From Chitinophaga filiformis (GTDB taxonomy: Bacteria; Bacteroidota; Bacteroidia; Chitinophagales; Chitinophagaceae): a stretch of 64,000 nt of DNA. The position numbers and the translations under genes are program-made. The stretch lies in contig NZ_FNBN01000005.1 of the NCBI RefSeq assembly GCF_900102545.1, positions 458,306 through 522,305 on the forward strand. Reading direction: 5' to 3'. Below the pieces are notes generated by a model. It searched no databases, was not told the DNA's origin, and saw only the letters and a program-made list of their open reading frames with translations. Every line of letters begins with the position of its first letter. Within the stretch, counting starts at the first letter, position 1. Shown in pieces: positions 33,264 to 41,931 of the stretch.

Positions 33264-34658
33264 GTGGATTTCTTACCAAAAAAATTTACGGATACACTCA
33301 CAGGACTGCCAGGCATGGATTTGGCAGCCTTTTTGCGTGTACATGAGGCAGGTGAAAAGGTGACTTCTCTCAGGATCAATCCAAACAAAATACAGGATGA
33401 AGGTGCAGTACAAAAGGTGCTTGCCTCACTGACAGAAGACGCTGTAAGCCGGGTGCCGTGGTCAAAGTATGGATATTATCTGCCCTCCAGGCCTTCATTT
33501 ACCTTCAATCCTTTTTTTCATGGAGGCGCTTACTATGTACAGGAAGCTTCCTCTATGTTCCTGGAACATGTAATGCGTCATGTCTGCGATCTGAGTGCAT
33601 CATTGAAAGTGCTGGACCTGTGTGCTGCGCCAGGCGGTAAATCCACCCTGCTGCAATCCCTTCTTAGTGCTGATAGTGTGCTGGTCTCCAATGAAGTGAT
33701 CAAAAGCAGGGCCGCATTGCTGGCGGATAATATCAGCAAATGGGGTGCTGCCAATGTAATTGTGACGAACAATGATCCCAGGGATTTTGCAAAACTGCAG
33801 GGATATTTTGATGTGATGGTAGTGGATGCCCCCTGTTCCGGTTCCGGTCTTTTCCGTCGTGAACCGGAAGCAGTAGAGGAGTGGTCGCCCGAGAATGTGA
33901 TACTCTGTAGCCAGCGACAGCAGCGCATACTGGCAGATGTATGGAATGCGTTAAAAGAGAACGGCATCATGATTTACGCCACCTGTTCCTATTCAAAGGA
34001 GGAAGATGAGGAGATCATGGAATGGATACAGCAGAACTTTTCAGTGGAGAATATTGCCATACCGGTTGATGATAGCTGGCATATTGTAAAGACAAAAGCA
34101 GGGCCGCAAGCGGCAGAAGGATATCGCTTTTATCCTGATAAAGTAAAAGGGGAGGGCTTTTTTATCACCTGTTTCCGCAAGACAGCTGGTGATATATACA
34201 CTGCTAAAAGGCAACGTGATACGCTTTCTGCGGTCGCTAAAAAAGATGTAGGAAAGGTAGCGCAATGGGTGAAAAATATGGACAATCTTTTCCTGATGGA
34301 TCATCAGGGAGAGGTATTAATATTTCCGGAAAATATGGCGCCTGTTGTTTCTTTATTACAACAGCACTTATATTTGCGGAAAGCTGGCATTAAAGCCGGT
34401 CAGCTGGCGGCAAAGGAACTGATACCTGATCATCAGCTGGCAATGAGCACTATGCTAAGTGAAACAATCCCGCAGATAGGGTTGACCCGAGAACAGGCCT
34501 TGCGTTATCTGAGAAAAGAAGATCCGGAAGTATCAACAGCCGTGAAGGGCTGGGCACTGATGATGTATGAAGGGATGGCCCTCGGATGGGCAAAAATATT
34601 ACCGAACCGTATCAACAATTACTATCCTAAAGAACTCCGTATTCTAAAAGAAGTGTAG
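33264..34658 (+). CDS. rsmF: RsmF/RsmB-like 16S rRNA (cytosine-C5) methyltransferase
   Basis: A 464-residue NOL1/NOP2/Sun family enzyme with a GTG start. The N-terminal segment (KVTSLRINPNK) is followed by GGAYYVQEASSMFLEHV and the SAM motif VLDLCAAPGGKSTLLQSLL (about 114-132). The two cysteines used in catalysis are in VVDAPCSGSG and IYATCSYSKEE. The C-terminal ~150 residues (from EGFFITCFRK on) form the extra PUA-like part seen in RsmF/YebU, which methylates C1407; the exact site here is inferred. The upstream leader has a degenerate -7 TATTTTG. Confidence 0.85.
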   Translation: MDFLPKKFTDTLTGLPGMDLAAFLRVHEAGEKVTSLRINPNKIQDEGAVQKVLASLTEDAVSRVPWSKYGYYLPSRPSFTFNPFFHGGAYYVQEASSMFLEHVMRHVCDLSASLKVLDLCAAPGGKSTLLQSLLSADSVLVSNEVIKSRAALLADNISKWGAANVIVTNNDPRDFAKLQGYFDVMVVDAPCSGSGLFRREPEAVEEWSPENVILCSQRQQRILADVWNALKENGIMIYATCSYSKEEDEEIMEWIQQNFSVENIAIPVDDSWHIVKTKAGPQAAEGYRFYPDKVKGEGFFITCFRKTAGDIYTAKRQRDTLSAVAKKDVGKVAQWVKNMDNLFLMDHQGEVLIFPENMAPVVSLLQQHLYLRKAGIKAGQLAAKELIPDHQLAMSTMLSETIPQIGLTREQALRYLRKEDPEVSTAVKGWALMMYEGMALGWAKILPNRINNYYPKELRILKEV

Positions 34659-34706
34659 GCAAATAATTTTTAATTTAGTTACCCGAAAGGTATAAACAGC
34701 GTAGTA

Positions 34707-35744
34707 ATGGTAAAAACGTTCATGACAATTGCAGGACTTGTATTATGTGTAGCCGGTGGAGTACAGGCACAGGACAGGCTGCAGGTACAAGGTACCTCTC
34801 CCGATCTGTATGTACTGCACACTGTAAAAAAAGGGGAAACCTTTTACAGCCTGGGCAGGTCCTACAGTTTGTCTCCAAAACAAATAGCAACTGAGAACAA
34901 TATTTCTTTTGAACAAGGTTTGCAATTGGGACAACAGGTAAAGATCCCGCTGAATAACACCAACTTTTCACAGAAGTCAGACGCAAGTGGCACGCCTGTG
35001 TATCATAAGGTTGAAGAGAAAGAAACACTTTACCGTCTGAGTGTTAACAATAACAAAGTGCCGCTGGATAATATCCGCCACTGGAATAAGATGACCGGTG
35101 ATGGTTTACAGAAAGATAGTTATGTGATAGTTGGATGGCTGAAAAGTGGTGGTGGTGCTCCTGCTCCATCTGCACCGGTAGCTAGTGCACCGGCAACTAC
35201 ACCTCCGGCAAATCATCCTGTTACTACACCACCTGCATCTACACCTGCACCATCTAATCCGGCGCCGTCCAACCCAGCGCCAACAACTCCGGTAGCAACA
35301 CCTCCGGCAAGTACAACACCAGCGCCTCCGGTTACTAAACCGGATCAGCAGGCACCACCGGAACCAGTAAAAACTCCGGATAGCAATAATACCGGTAGCA
35401 AACCACCGGTAACATCCGCACCAGCCGGATCTTCCTTTGAGGTGTTATACAACCAGCAGACAGGCAACGGTAAGAATGTAACTTCTGAAAAAGGTCCGGG
35501 AGGATGGTTCAAGAGCAATGCAAGCCCGGGTAAGTATTATGCGCTGCACAATACTGCACCGAGAGGTACCATTATCAAAGTGACCAATCCGCTGAATGGC
35601 AGATCCATCTATGCAAAAGTGCTGGAAGCCATTCCACAGATAAAACAAAATGAAGGTCTGATCATCAAACTGAGTGATTCAGCATTAGAGGCATTAGGAA
35701 CCAATGAAGCGAAGTTCTATTGCCAGCTGAATTATGAAGACTAA
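34707..35744 (+). CDS. Secreted protein with two LysM domains and a C-terminal DPBB (RlpA-like) domain
   Basis: A 345-residue protein with a signal peptide (FMTIAGLVLCVAGGVQAQ). Two LysM modules bind peptidoglycan: LHTVKKGETFYSLGRSY (about 34-80) and YHKVEEKETLYRLSV (about 97-145). A long Pro/Thr/Ala/Ser linker (about 150-240) follows, then a double-psi beta-barrel (YYALHNTAPRGTIIKVTNP, RSIYAKVLEAIP). RlpA-type DPBB domains can be lytic transglycosylases; the catalytic Asp site is degenerate here, so activity is uncertain. It lies 48 bp after rsmF and is followed by a 21-bp hairpin. Confidence 0.85.
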   Translation: MVKTFMTIAGLVLCVAGGVQAQDRLQVQGTSPDLYVLHTVKKGETFYSLGRSYSLSPKQIATENNISFEQGLQLGQQVKIPLNNTNFSQKSDASGTPVYHKVEEKETLYRLSVNNNKVPLDNIRHWNKMTGDGLQKDSYVIVGWLKSGGGAPAPSAPVASAPATTPPANHPVTTPPASTPAPSNPAPSNPAPTTPVATPPASTTPAPPVTKPDQQAPPEPVKTPDSNNTGSKPPVTSAPAGSSFEVLYNQQTGNGKNVTSEKGPGGWFKSNASPGKYYALHNTAPRGTIIKVTNPLNGRSIYAKVLEAIPQIKQNEGLIIKLSDSALEALGTNEAKFYCQLNYED

Positions 35745-35750
35745 ATAAAA

Positions 35751-35806
35751 AATCAGTAATTAAGTATCAGGGAAATATTCATTAACCTGATACTTAATTA
35801 CTGATT
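35751..35806. terminator. Terminator between LysM-DPBB gene and fmt
   Basis: Perfect 21-bp stem (35751-35771 / 35786-35806, left arm beginning AATCAGTAATTAAGTATCAG) with a 14-nt loop. A tract before, T-poor after. It lies between convergent genes. Confidence 0.75.
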
Positions 35807-35825
35807 AAGTACTATCCGGATACTT

Positions 35826-36773
35826 TTAATTGATCTTGTTTCCCCTTAAAAACGCCTCAATATCCATCCGTTTCTTCCCTTCCAGTTGAATCTCCAGTAA
35901 AGAAAGATAACCGTCTGCTGCTGCAATTTTCAGGTAGGTTTTATTATCACTGATCACCTGTCCGGGTGCTACACTGGGCGTAGCATGTTCCCTGGTAGCT
36001 TTGAATATTTTCAGTCCCTTGCCATTGAGTGTTGTCCAGGCAGTAGGATAGGGGCTAAGGCCACGTACCAGGTTGTAGATCTGTTCTACAGGCTGTTCCC
36101 ATTTTATCTGGCAATCTTCCTTAAAGATCTTCGGCGCATGTTTGATGTCTTCTGCCTTGATATGCGCCTGTGGCGTTCCTTTGGCATTGCCGGAAGCAAG
36201 CGCCTGTACCGTCTTTAGTAACAAGCCAGCGCCGGTGGCCATCAGGTCGTCATGCAGTTCTCCGGCAGTTTCATCATCGCGGATATCTACTGACTGACTG
36301 AAAAGAATATCACCCGTATCGATTTCATGCTGTAGCTTGAACGTAGTTACACCTGATTGCTTTTCGCCGTTAATGATGGCCCAGTTGATAGGCGCAGCGC
36401 CCCTGTAATTAGGCAGTAAAGAGGCGTGGACATTGATAGTGCCTAAAGGAGGCATATCCCATACAACTTCCGGTAGCATACGGAAGGCTACTACTACCTG
36501 CAGGTCTGCTTTCAGTGCGCGCAGTTCTTCCAGGAATTCCGGATTCTTCAGCTTTTCCGGCTGCAATACACGGATACCTTTTGATACGGCATACTGTTTA
36601 ACAGCGCTTTGTTGCAGTTGTAATCCTCTTCCCGCGGGTTTGTCAGGTGCTGTGATCACGCCTACTACATTATATCCGTTCTGTACCAGGATATCCAGTG
36701 ATGCCACCGCAAAATCGGGGGTACCCATGAAAATGATCCTGATGTTCTTTTGATCCGTTAACTCACTCTGCAT
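35826..36773 (-). CDS. fmt: Methionyl-tRNA formyltransferase
   Basis: A 315-residue enzyme that formylates initiator Met-tRNA using 10-formyl-THF. It opens IRIIFMGTPDFAVASLDIL. The basic loop is DKPAGRGLQLQ, and the active-site region NVHASLLPNYRGAAPINWA (about 115-133) holds the catalytic His and Asn with the SLLPxYRG signature. The C-terminal OB-like domain is present. The start overlaps the end of the DUF1343 gene by 11 bp, so the two are probably co-translated. Confidence 0.96.
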   Translation of the reverse strand: MQSELTDQKNIRIIFMGTPDFAVASLDILVQNGYNVVGVITAPDKPAGRGLQLQQSAVKQYAVSKGIRVLQPEKLKNPEFLEELRALKADLQVVVAFRMLPEVVWDMPPLGTINVHASLLPNYRGAAPINWAIINGEKQSGVTTFKLQHEIDTGDILFSQSVDIRDDETAGELHDDLMATGAGLLLKTVQALASGNAKGTPQAHIKAEDIKHAPKIFKEDCQIKWEQPVEQIYNLVRGLSPYPTAWTTLNGKGLKIFKATREHATPSVAPGQVISDNKTYLKIAAADGYLSLLEIQLEGKKRMDIEAFLRGNKIN

Positions 36774-37929
36774 ATAATAAATATTTCTTCCTGGTAGTTT
36801 TAAATTGACTCAAAGCAGGTTCCCAGCTTTTGCGTATTTCCGCCTCGCTGAGGCCTTTTTTTATTTGTTGCTGTAAAATAGTATTACCAGCCAGTTTATT
36901 GAAAAAAGGAATAAAGAATTTATCCTTTTCGGGGAATTGCTGATATGCCTGTATTAACCATTTCAGCTGTACCCTGCCATTCATTTCCTTCCTGACTGCA
37001 TCTGGTGTACCTGTGAGATTATATCCATAACAGGTCACATCTTTCAGCGGAGGTTCCTTTGCTCCGGGAGTGCTGTGTGGAGTGAAGGAAAACAGGTTTT
37101 TCGCGTAGGAAGGATGTCCGAACACCTGGAATGGAAGATCCGTACCACGGCCCAGACTTAACGCTGTTCCTTCAAACAGGCAGGTAGCAGGATACAGATA
37201 GATTGCTGCCATATTGGGTAGGTTAGGTGAAGGCTTCACCGGTAGCTGATAGTAGGTATGATGATCATAATGCTGGCAGGTGATCACTGTCAGCTTACAC
37301 TGTACTCCATTTTTCAGCCATTTTTCTCCGTTCAGCATTTTTGCATATTCTCCAACAGTCATACCATGTACAATAGGAATAGCCTGCATACCTACAAAGG
37401 AGCGCAATGTAGTGTCGAGTAGTACCGGGCCATCAACATAATGCCCATTGGGATTGGGACGGTCCAATATGATCAATGGTTTATGGTTTTCCGCAGCAGA
37501 TTCCATCAATTCCTGCAAAGAGGAAATATAGGTATAAAAGCGTGCGCCTACATCCTGTATGTCGAAGATGAGAATGTCTACATCTTTCAGATCGTCTGCT
37601 GTTGCCTGGCGGTGTTTGCCATAAAGAGAGACAATAGGCAGCCCGGTGTGTTCATCTTTTGTATTGCCTACTTTCTCACCTGCATCTGCATTGCCTCTGA
37701 AGCCATGTTCAGGACTGAATATTTTCTGGATGTGCACATGTAGTTTCAGCAGTGAATCCACCAGGTGTGAATTGCCCAATGTAGCAGTCTGATTAACAAG
37801 CAATGCTACTCTTTTGTCTTTCAACAGCGGCAGGTATTCGCTGGTCCTTTCGGCGCCTGTTATAACCTGTGCACAAGCAGCAGTAGTGGCTGCCAGCCAT
37901 AATAAGAGAGGAATTATGATCTTATACAT
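36763..37929 (-). CDS. DUF1343 protein, NamZ-like exo-beta-N-acetylmuramidase
   Basis: A 388-residue exported protein (signal peptide LLLWLAATTAACA). Family stretches include VALLVNQTATLGNSHLVDSL, FSPEHGFRGNADAGEKV, LPIVSLYGKHRQ, DVLIFDIQDVGARFYTYIS, LDRPNPNGHYVDGPVLD-type and SLGRGTDLPFQVFGHP. NamZ homologues (family GH171) remove N-acetylmuramic acid from peptidoglycan fragments, so this is probably a cell-wall recycling or scavenging enzyme. It is upstream of and overlaps fmt. Confidence 0.85.
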   Translation of the reverse strand: MYKIIIPLLLWLAATTAACAQVITGAERTSEYLPLLKDKRVALLVNQTATLGNSHLVDSLLKLHVHIQKIFSPEHGFRGNADAGEKVGNTKDEHTGLPIVSLYGKHRQATADDLKDVDILIFDIQDVGARFYTYISSLQELMESAAENHKPLIILDRPNPNGHYVDGPVLLDTTLRSFVGMQAIPIVHGMTVGEYAKMLNGEKWLKNGVQCKLTVITCQHYDHHTYYQLPVKPSPNLPNMAAIYLYPATCLFEGTALSLGRGTDLPFQVFGHPSYAKNLFSFTPHSTPGAKEPPLKDVTCYGYNLTGTPDAVRKEMNGRVQLKWLIQAYQQFPEKDKFFIPFFNKLAGNTILQQQIKKGLSEAEIRKSWEPALSQFKTTRKKYLLYAE

Positions 37930-38065
37930 GGCGTAAAAATAGCTTAAATAAAGGAAGATATATTAACGATTGGTAGTTTACAGGATTTATCCTAAATTGA
38001 ATATCTATTCACTATTTTCTTACCTTGCAACAATTAAATCCTGTAACACTTATAATTAAATTCTT

Positions 38066-38494
38066 ATGCAAGCAGTTAAAAACGGAGATACGGTGCGTGT
38101 GCATTATCATGGCCGCCTGACCAACGGAACTACATTTGATTCTTCCGAGGGCAGGGACCCACTGGAGTTCAAGGTTGGCGCCGGTATGGTTATTAAAGGC
38201 TTCGACAATGGTGTGGTGGACATGAAGGTTGGTGATAAAAGAACGCTAAATATTCCTGTAGAAGAAGCATACGGCCCAAAAAATGATGAGCTGATCATGG
38301 AATTTCCAAAAGAGAATATTCCAGCTGATCTGAATCCTCAGGTGGGGATGGATCTGCAGATGAGCAATCCTCAGGGACAGGTTTTCCCTGTAAAAGTGGC
38401 GGCTATAAGCAACGACTTCATCACCCTGGATGCAAACCATCCACTGGCAGGTGAAGCCTTGATATTTGACATCGAACTGGTAGAGATCAAATAA
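38066..38494 (+). CDS. FKBP-type peptidyl-prolyl isomerase (SlyD-like)
   Basis: A 142-residue protein with the SlyD-type architecture. The FKBP core (VRVHYHGRLTNGTTFDSSEG, then GAGMVIKGFDNGVVDMKVG) is interrupted by the insert-in-flap chaperone domain (about 70-125: YGPKNDELIMEFPKENIP through AAISNDFITLDANHPLAG). It closes EALIFDIELVEIK. The His-rich metal-binding tail of E. coli SlyD is absent. A cytoplasmic folding factor. Single gene with a bidirectional terminator at 38512-38556. Confidence 0.92.
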   Translation: MQAVKNGDTVRVHYHGRLTNGTTFDSSEGRDPLEFKVGAGMVIKGFDNGVVDMKVGDKRTLNIPVEEAYGPKNDELIMEFPKENIPADLNPQVGMDLQMSNPQGQVFPVKVAAISNDFITLDANHPLAGEALIFDIELVEIK

Positions 38495-38511
38495 CAGTAA
38501 CCGAAATTCTT

Positions 38512-38556
38512 AATGTAAAACGCTGATTGCCGGAATGGTGATCAGCGTTTTGCATT
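38512..38556. terminator. Bidirectional terminator
   Basis: 16-bp stem AATGTAAAACGCTGAT (38512-38527) / complement (38541-38556) with one G-T pair and a 13-nt loop. It lies between convergent FKBP and thioesterase genes. Confidence 0.82.
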
Positions 38557-38579
38557 TGAAGCCATGTTGTAATATTGCA

Positions 38580-38975
38580 CTATTCATGAGGTAATACGAT
38601 CCTTGTAGGTCTTTTCTGCTCATCAATGGCCACAAAGGTGAATGTGCCCGAGATAGCTTTTTCCCGGTGTGTATTATACATCTGCTCCACATAAATATCT
38701 ACTTCTACCTTCAGACTGGTAGTGCCCACATGTACTACTGTTCCCACCAGCTCTATAATAGTGCCGTGCGGAATGGCCATCTTGAAATCTATCCTGTCGC
38801 TTGAAACTGTTACCATACGCATACGGCTGAAACGGGTAGCGGTGATAAAAGCTGCTTCATCCATCAGCTGCATCGCTGTGCCGCCAAAGAGCGTATCATA
38901 ATGGTTCACTGTGTTAGGGAATACTGCTTTGAAGATCCGGGTAACGGAATCGGCTATCTGTTTTTCGTATGCCAT
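38580..38975 (-). CDS. Hotdog-fold acyl-CoA thioesterase (YciA-like)
   Basis: A 131-residue single hotdog domain. VNHYDTLFGGTAMQLMDEAAFITATRFS (about 19-46) carries the family's N/D-x-x-x-G-G-x-x-x-x-x-D/E active-site pattern. It hydrolyses acyl-CoAs in the cytoplasm, with the chain length unknown. The start overlaps the 3' end of the CWC protein gene by 22 bp. Confidence 0.88.
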   Translation of the reverse strand: MAYEKQIADSVTRIFKAVFPNTVNHYDTLFGGTAMQLMDEAAFITATRFSRMRMVTVSSDRIDFKMAIPHGTIIELVGTVVHVGTTSLKVEVDIYVEQMYNTHREKAISGTFTFVAIDEQKRPTRIVLPHE

Positions 38976-39235
38976 ATTGTTGATTTGCTGTTTTTATCTT
39001 TTAGACGCAGGATATGCAGTTGTAGCAGGCGTTGTTTAAATTGTGTCTGTCTGTAGGATATCTTCATGTCGTTCAAACATCCGGCGCAAAGGCACCCTGC
39101 ATAAGCGCCGGCTATAAATGTGCGCTCTTCTTCTGTCAGCTTTACCTGCTGGCACTGGCAGCGGAGGATAGAACCAACACGGCACTCAAAAGCTGTATTA
39201 CAGCGGGGACAGTTGATGGTTTCATGACAAGCCAT
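38954..39235 (-). CDS. Cysteine-rich CWC family protein
   Basis: A 93-residue protein. The pattern HETINCPRCNTAFECRVGS, CQC and CLCAGCLND gives eight or more cysteines arranged as a small metal-binding knuckle in the first 56 residues. A basic helical tail follows. The CWC family has no proven function; it is usually a single-domain small zinc-binding protein. Its 3' end overlaps the downstream thioesterase start by 22 bp. Confidence 0.85.
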   Translation of the reverse strand: MACHETINCPRCNTAFECRVGSILRCQCQQVKLTEEERTFIAGAYAGCLCAGCLNDMKISYRQTQFKQRLLQLHILRLKDKNSKSTIWHTKNR

Positions 39236-39316
39236 ACTGTAAAGTTACGAATCAGGGATCATGAAACAGGATTTGTTTCATAAATAGCTGGGCGCGTAAC
39301 AGTTGTAATACGGAAA

Positions 39317-39346
39317 GTGCAGCAAAAGCAAATGCTTCTGCTACAC
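39317..39346 (-). terminator. Weak hairpin after metE
   Basis: GTGCAGCAAAAGCA (39317-39330) pairs with TGCTTCTGCTACAC (39333-39346) with two mismatches. It lies about 45 bp past the metE stop on the minus strand, with a short T run. Confidence 0.4.
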
Positions 39347-39390
39347 TCCTGGTTTTGAATGGCGGATAAATGTTTATGTAGAGGGTATGG

Positions 39391-41697
39391 TTATACCGTT
39401 ACATTAACAGCCTGGCGCATATTACGGGCGGCTGCTACCATGTTGCGCAATGCCTGTTCTGTCTCTGGCCATTTACGTGTTTTTAGCCCGCAGTCAGGAT
39501 TTACCCAGATATTACGTGCGGGTAGCAGTTGTATGGCTTTTTCCAGCAGCGCTGTCATTTCAGCTACAGTGGGTACCCGTGGTGAATGTATATCATATAC
39601 GCCGGGGCCGATCTCATACGGATATCTGAAAGTGGAGAATACTTCCAGGAGCTCCATCTGTGAGCGGGATGTTTCTATAGTGATCACATCTGCATCCATG
39701 GCGGCGATATTGCTGATGATATCATTGAACTCAGCATAACACATATGCGTGTGGATCTGTGTGGCATCTTCGACACCGGATACTGATACACGGAATGCCT
39801 TTACCGCCCAGTCCAGGTAAGACTGCCAGTCAGCCTCACGTAACGGCAGGCCTTCTCTGATCGCTGGTTCATCTACCTGGATCACACGGATACCAGCTTT
39901 TTCAAGATCAACCACTTCATCACGGATAGCCAGTGCTATCTGCAGGGTGGTATCAGCACGTGGCTGATCATCACGTACAAATGACCATTGCAGGATGGTA
40001 ACCGGGCCTGTCAGCATGCCTTTCATCGGCTTGTTTGTCAATGATTGTGCATAGCTGCTCCATTCTACGGTCATAGGTGCACTACGCTGCACATCGCCAT
40101 AAATTACGGGAGGTTTCACACACCTCGAACCATAGCTCTGTACCCAGCCATTCTTCGTGAATACAAACCCTTCCAGTTGTTCTCCAAAGTATTCAACCAT
40201 GTCGTTGCGCTCAAATTCTCCGTGTACCAACACATCAATGCGCAGGTGTTCCTGCAGTTGTATTGAATCCTGTATAGCCGCACGGATAGCGGTTTCGTAT
40301 TCTTCCCTGTTAATAGCTCCTTTTTTGAAATCGGCACGCAGTTTCCTGATATCTTCCGTCTGAGGAAAAGAGCCGATGGTAGTGGTAGGGAACAGCGGTA
40401 GTTGTAACACTTTCTCCTGGGCTTTCTGCCTGATGGGGAATGCGCTCTTACGCTCAGCATCTGCTGCGGTCAAAGCAGCCAGCCTTGCTTTCACTGCCGG
40501 TTTATGAATGATGGCAGCAGTGCTTTTTTCCTGCATGGTGACCTGGTTGGCTTTTAATAAAGCATCATTGCCAACAATGATATCCTTTAATGCGATCACT
40601 TCATATACTTTCTGTTTAGCAAAGGCCATCCAGTTTTTGATCTGTGGAGTAAGTACTGTTTCGTCAGTCTCCAGGTCAAGATCATAAGGCGTATGCAGTA
40701 ATGAGCAGGAAGTGCCTATCAGTACCCGTTCTTCTCCCAGTGCAGCGATGGCTTTACGTACCAGGTGCAGCGACTGTTCATAATTGTTCTTCCAGATGTT
40801 ACGGCCATTCACTACGCCCACAGAAAGTTGCAGGGCGTCAGGCAGAGATGTCAGTATGGTGTCCAGTTGTTCCGGTGCCCGTACCAGGTCAATATGTAAT
40901 GCATCTACAGGGAGTTGTACTGCCAGTGATGCATTATCCTGCAGGCCACCAAAATAGGTGGTCAGGAGTAGCTTCAATGCAGGAACGGCTTCTCTGATCT
41001 GCGTGTATGCATGATGAAATAACTCTTGTTGTGCAGGTGTCAGATCAAGCACCAGTGTTGGTTCATCCAGTTGTACCCAGGTGGCGCCTGCCTGTTGTAA
41101 TGATTGCAGCAATGTTATATAAACAGGCAGCAACTGGTTTAACAGGTCTGCTTCCCGTAGTTCTTCATCTTTGATCTTACCCAGCAGCAGGAAGCTGACA
41201 GGTCCTATCAGCACAGGTTTGGTATGTATACCCAATGAGAGGGCTTCTTTAAATTCCTCCAGGCATTTGTTGTACAACAGCCCGTATTTCTGAGAAGGAT
41301 CGAACTCCGGTACCAGATAATGGTAATTGGTGTCAAACCATTTGGTCATTTCCATAGCAGTAGCATCAAATCCATTCTTCTGGTAACCACGGGCCATAGC
41401 GAAATATAACTCAGGACTGCTGGGTGTTACGAGGCTTTCCATTAAAGCCCTGAAGCGGGCCGGAACAGTACCCGTCATAATACACATATCCAGTATCTGA
41501 TCGTAATAAGAAAAATCATTGGAAGGAATCAGGTCTATGCCTGCCTTGTGGAGGGTTTCCCAGTTCTGGTGACGTAGTTGCCTGGCAGTGAGCTGTAACT
41601 TTTCTAAGGAGATCTTTCCCGCCCAGTAGGCTTCGTTTGCCTTCTTCAATTCCCGGTTGCTACCAATACGTGGGTAGCCAAGAATGTTGGTTTGCAT
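39391..41697 (-). CDS. metE: Cobalamin-independent methionine synthase
   Basis: A 768-residue enzyme that methylates homocysteine with methyltetrahydropteroyl-triglutamate. The ATG at 41697 (MQTNILGYPRIGSNRELKKA) matches the family; a longer frame to 41742 is not needed. The two halves are visible. Zinc-ligand motifs in the C-terminal barrel are IHTHMCYAEFNDI (His and Cys), a Glu nearby, and WVNPDCGLKTR (Cys). A -7 box (41740-41747) lies close upstream with a leader of about 36 nt, too short for a cobalamin or SAM riboswitch. Confidence 0.97.
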   Translation of the reverse strand: MQTNILGYPRIGSNRELKKANEAYWAGKISLEKLQLTARQLRHQNWETLHKAGIDLIPSNDFSYYDQILDMCIMTGTVPARFRALMESLVTPSSPELYFAMARGYQKNGFDATAMEMTKWFDTNYHYLVPEFDPSQKYGLLYNKCLEEFKEALSLGIHTKPVLIGPVSFLLLGKIKDEELREADLLNQLLPVYITLLQSLQQAGATWVQLDEPTLVLDLTPAQQELFHHAYTQIREAVPALKLLLTTYFGGLQDNASLAVQLPVDALHIDLVRAPEQLDTILTSLPDALQLSVGVVNGRNIWKNNYEQSLHLVRKAIAALGEERVLIGTSCSLLHTPYDLDLETDETVLTPQIKNWMAFAKQKVYEVIALKDIIVGNDALLKANQVTMQEKSTAAIIHKPAVKARLAALTAADAERKSAFPIRQKAQEKVLQLPLFPTTTIGSFPQTEDIRKLRADFKKGAINREEYETAIRAAIQDSIQLQEHLRIDVLVHGEFERNDMVEYFGEQLEGFVFTKNGWVQSYGSRCVKPPVIYGDVQRSAPMTVEWSSYAQSLTNKPMKGMLTGPVTILQWSFVRDDQPRADTTLQIALAIRDEVVDLEKAGIRVIQVDEPAIREGLPLREADWQSYLDWAVKAFRVSVSGVEDATQIHTHMCYAEFNDIISNIAAMDADVITIETSRSQMELLEVFSTFRYPYEIGPGVYDIHSPRVPTVAEMTALLEKAIQLLPARNIWVNPDCGLKTRKWPETEQALRNMVAAARNMRQAVNVTV

Positions 41698-41739
41698 ACT
41701 TACTAATTTTAATGATAATGACCCGGTGTCTTTTCTGTG

Positions 41740-41747
41740 CAAACTTA
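41740..41747 (-). promoter_or_regulatory. -7 box for metE
   Basis: TAAGTTTG on the minus strand matches TAnnTTTG about 43 bp before the metE ATG. The 234-bp region shared with pepT is strongly A/T-rich and holds no riboswitch-like fold that I can see. Confidence 0.5.
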
Positions 41748-41919
41748 TAATTACGGAACAAAATATTGTGAATATATTTTTATTTGGTGTTTTATTCTTT
41801 TTAATGAGTTTTTGAAGATAAATATGCTGTTTTTGTGGAAAAGTGACATAGAAACAAGTGTTTTTTTCTGTTGAACATGCAAATCATACGATGTCTATTC
41901 CCCGGAATCTGAAATTCCT

Positions 41920-41927
41920 TACGTTTG
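41920..41927 (+). promoter_or_regulatory. -7 box for pepT
   Basis: TACGTTTG matches TAnnTTTG and ends only 4 nt before the pepT ATG at 41932, which implies a leaderless transcript. Confidence 0.5.
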
Positions 41928-41931
41928 CACT

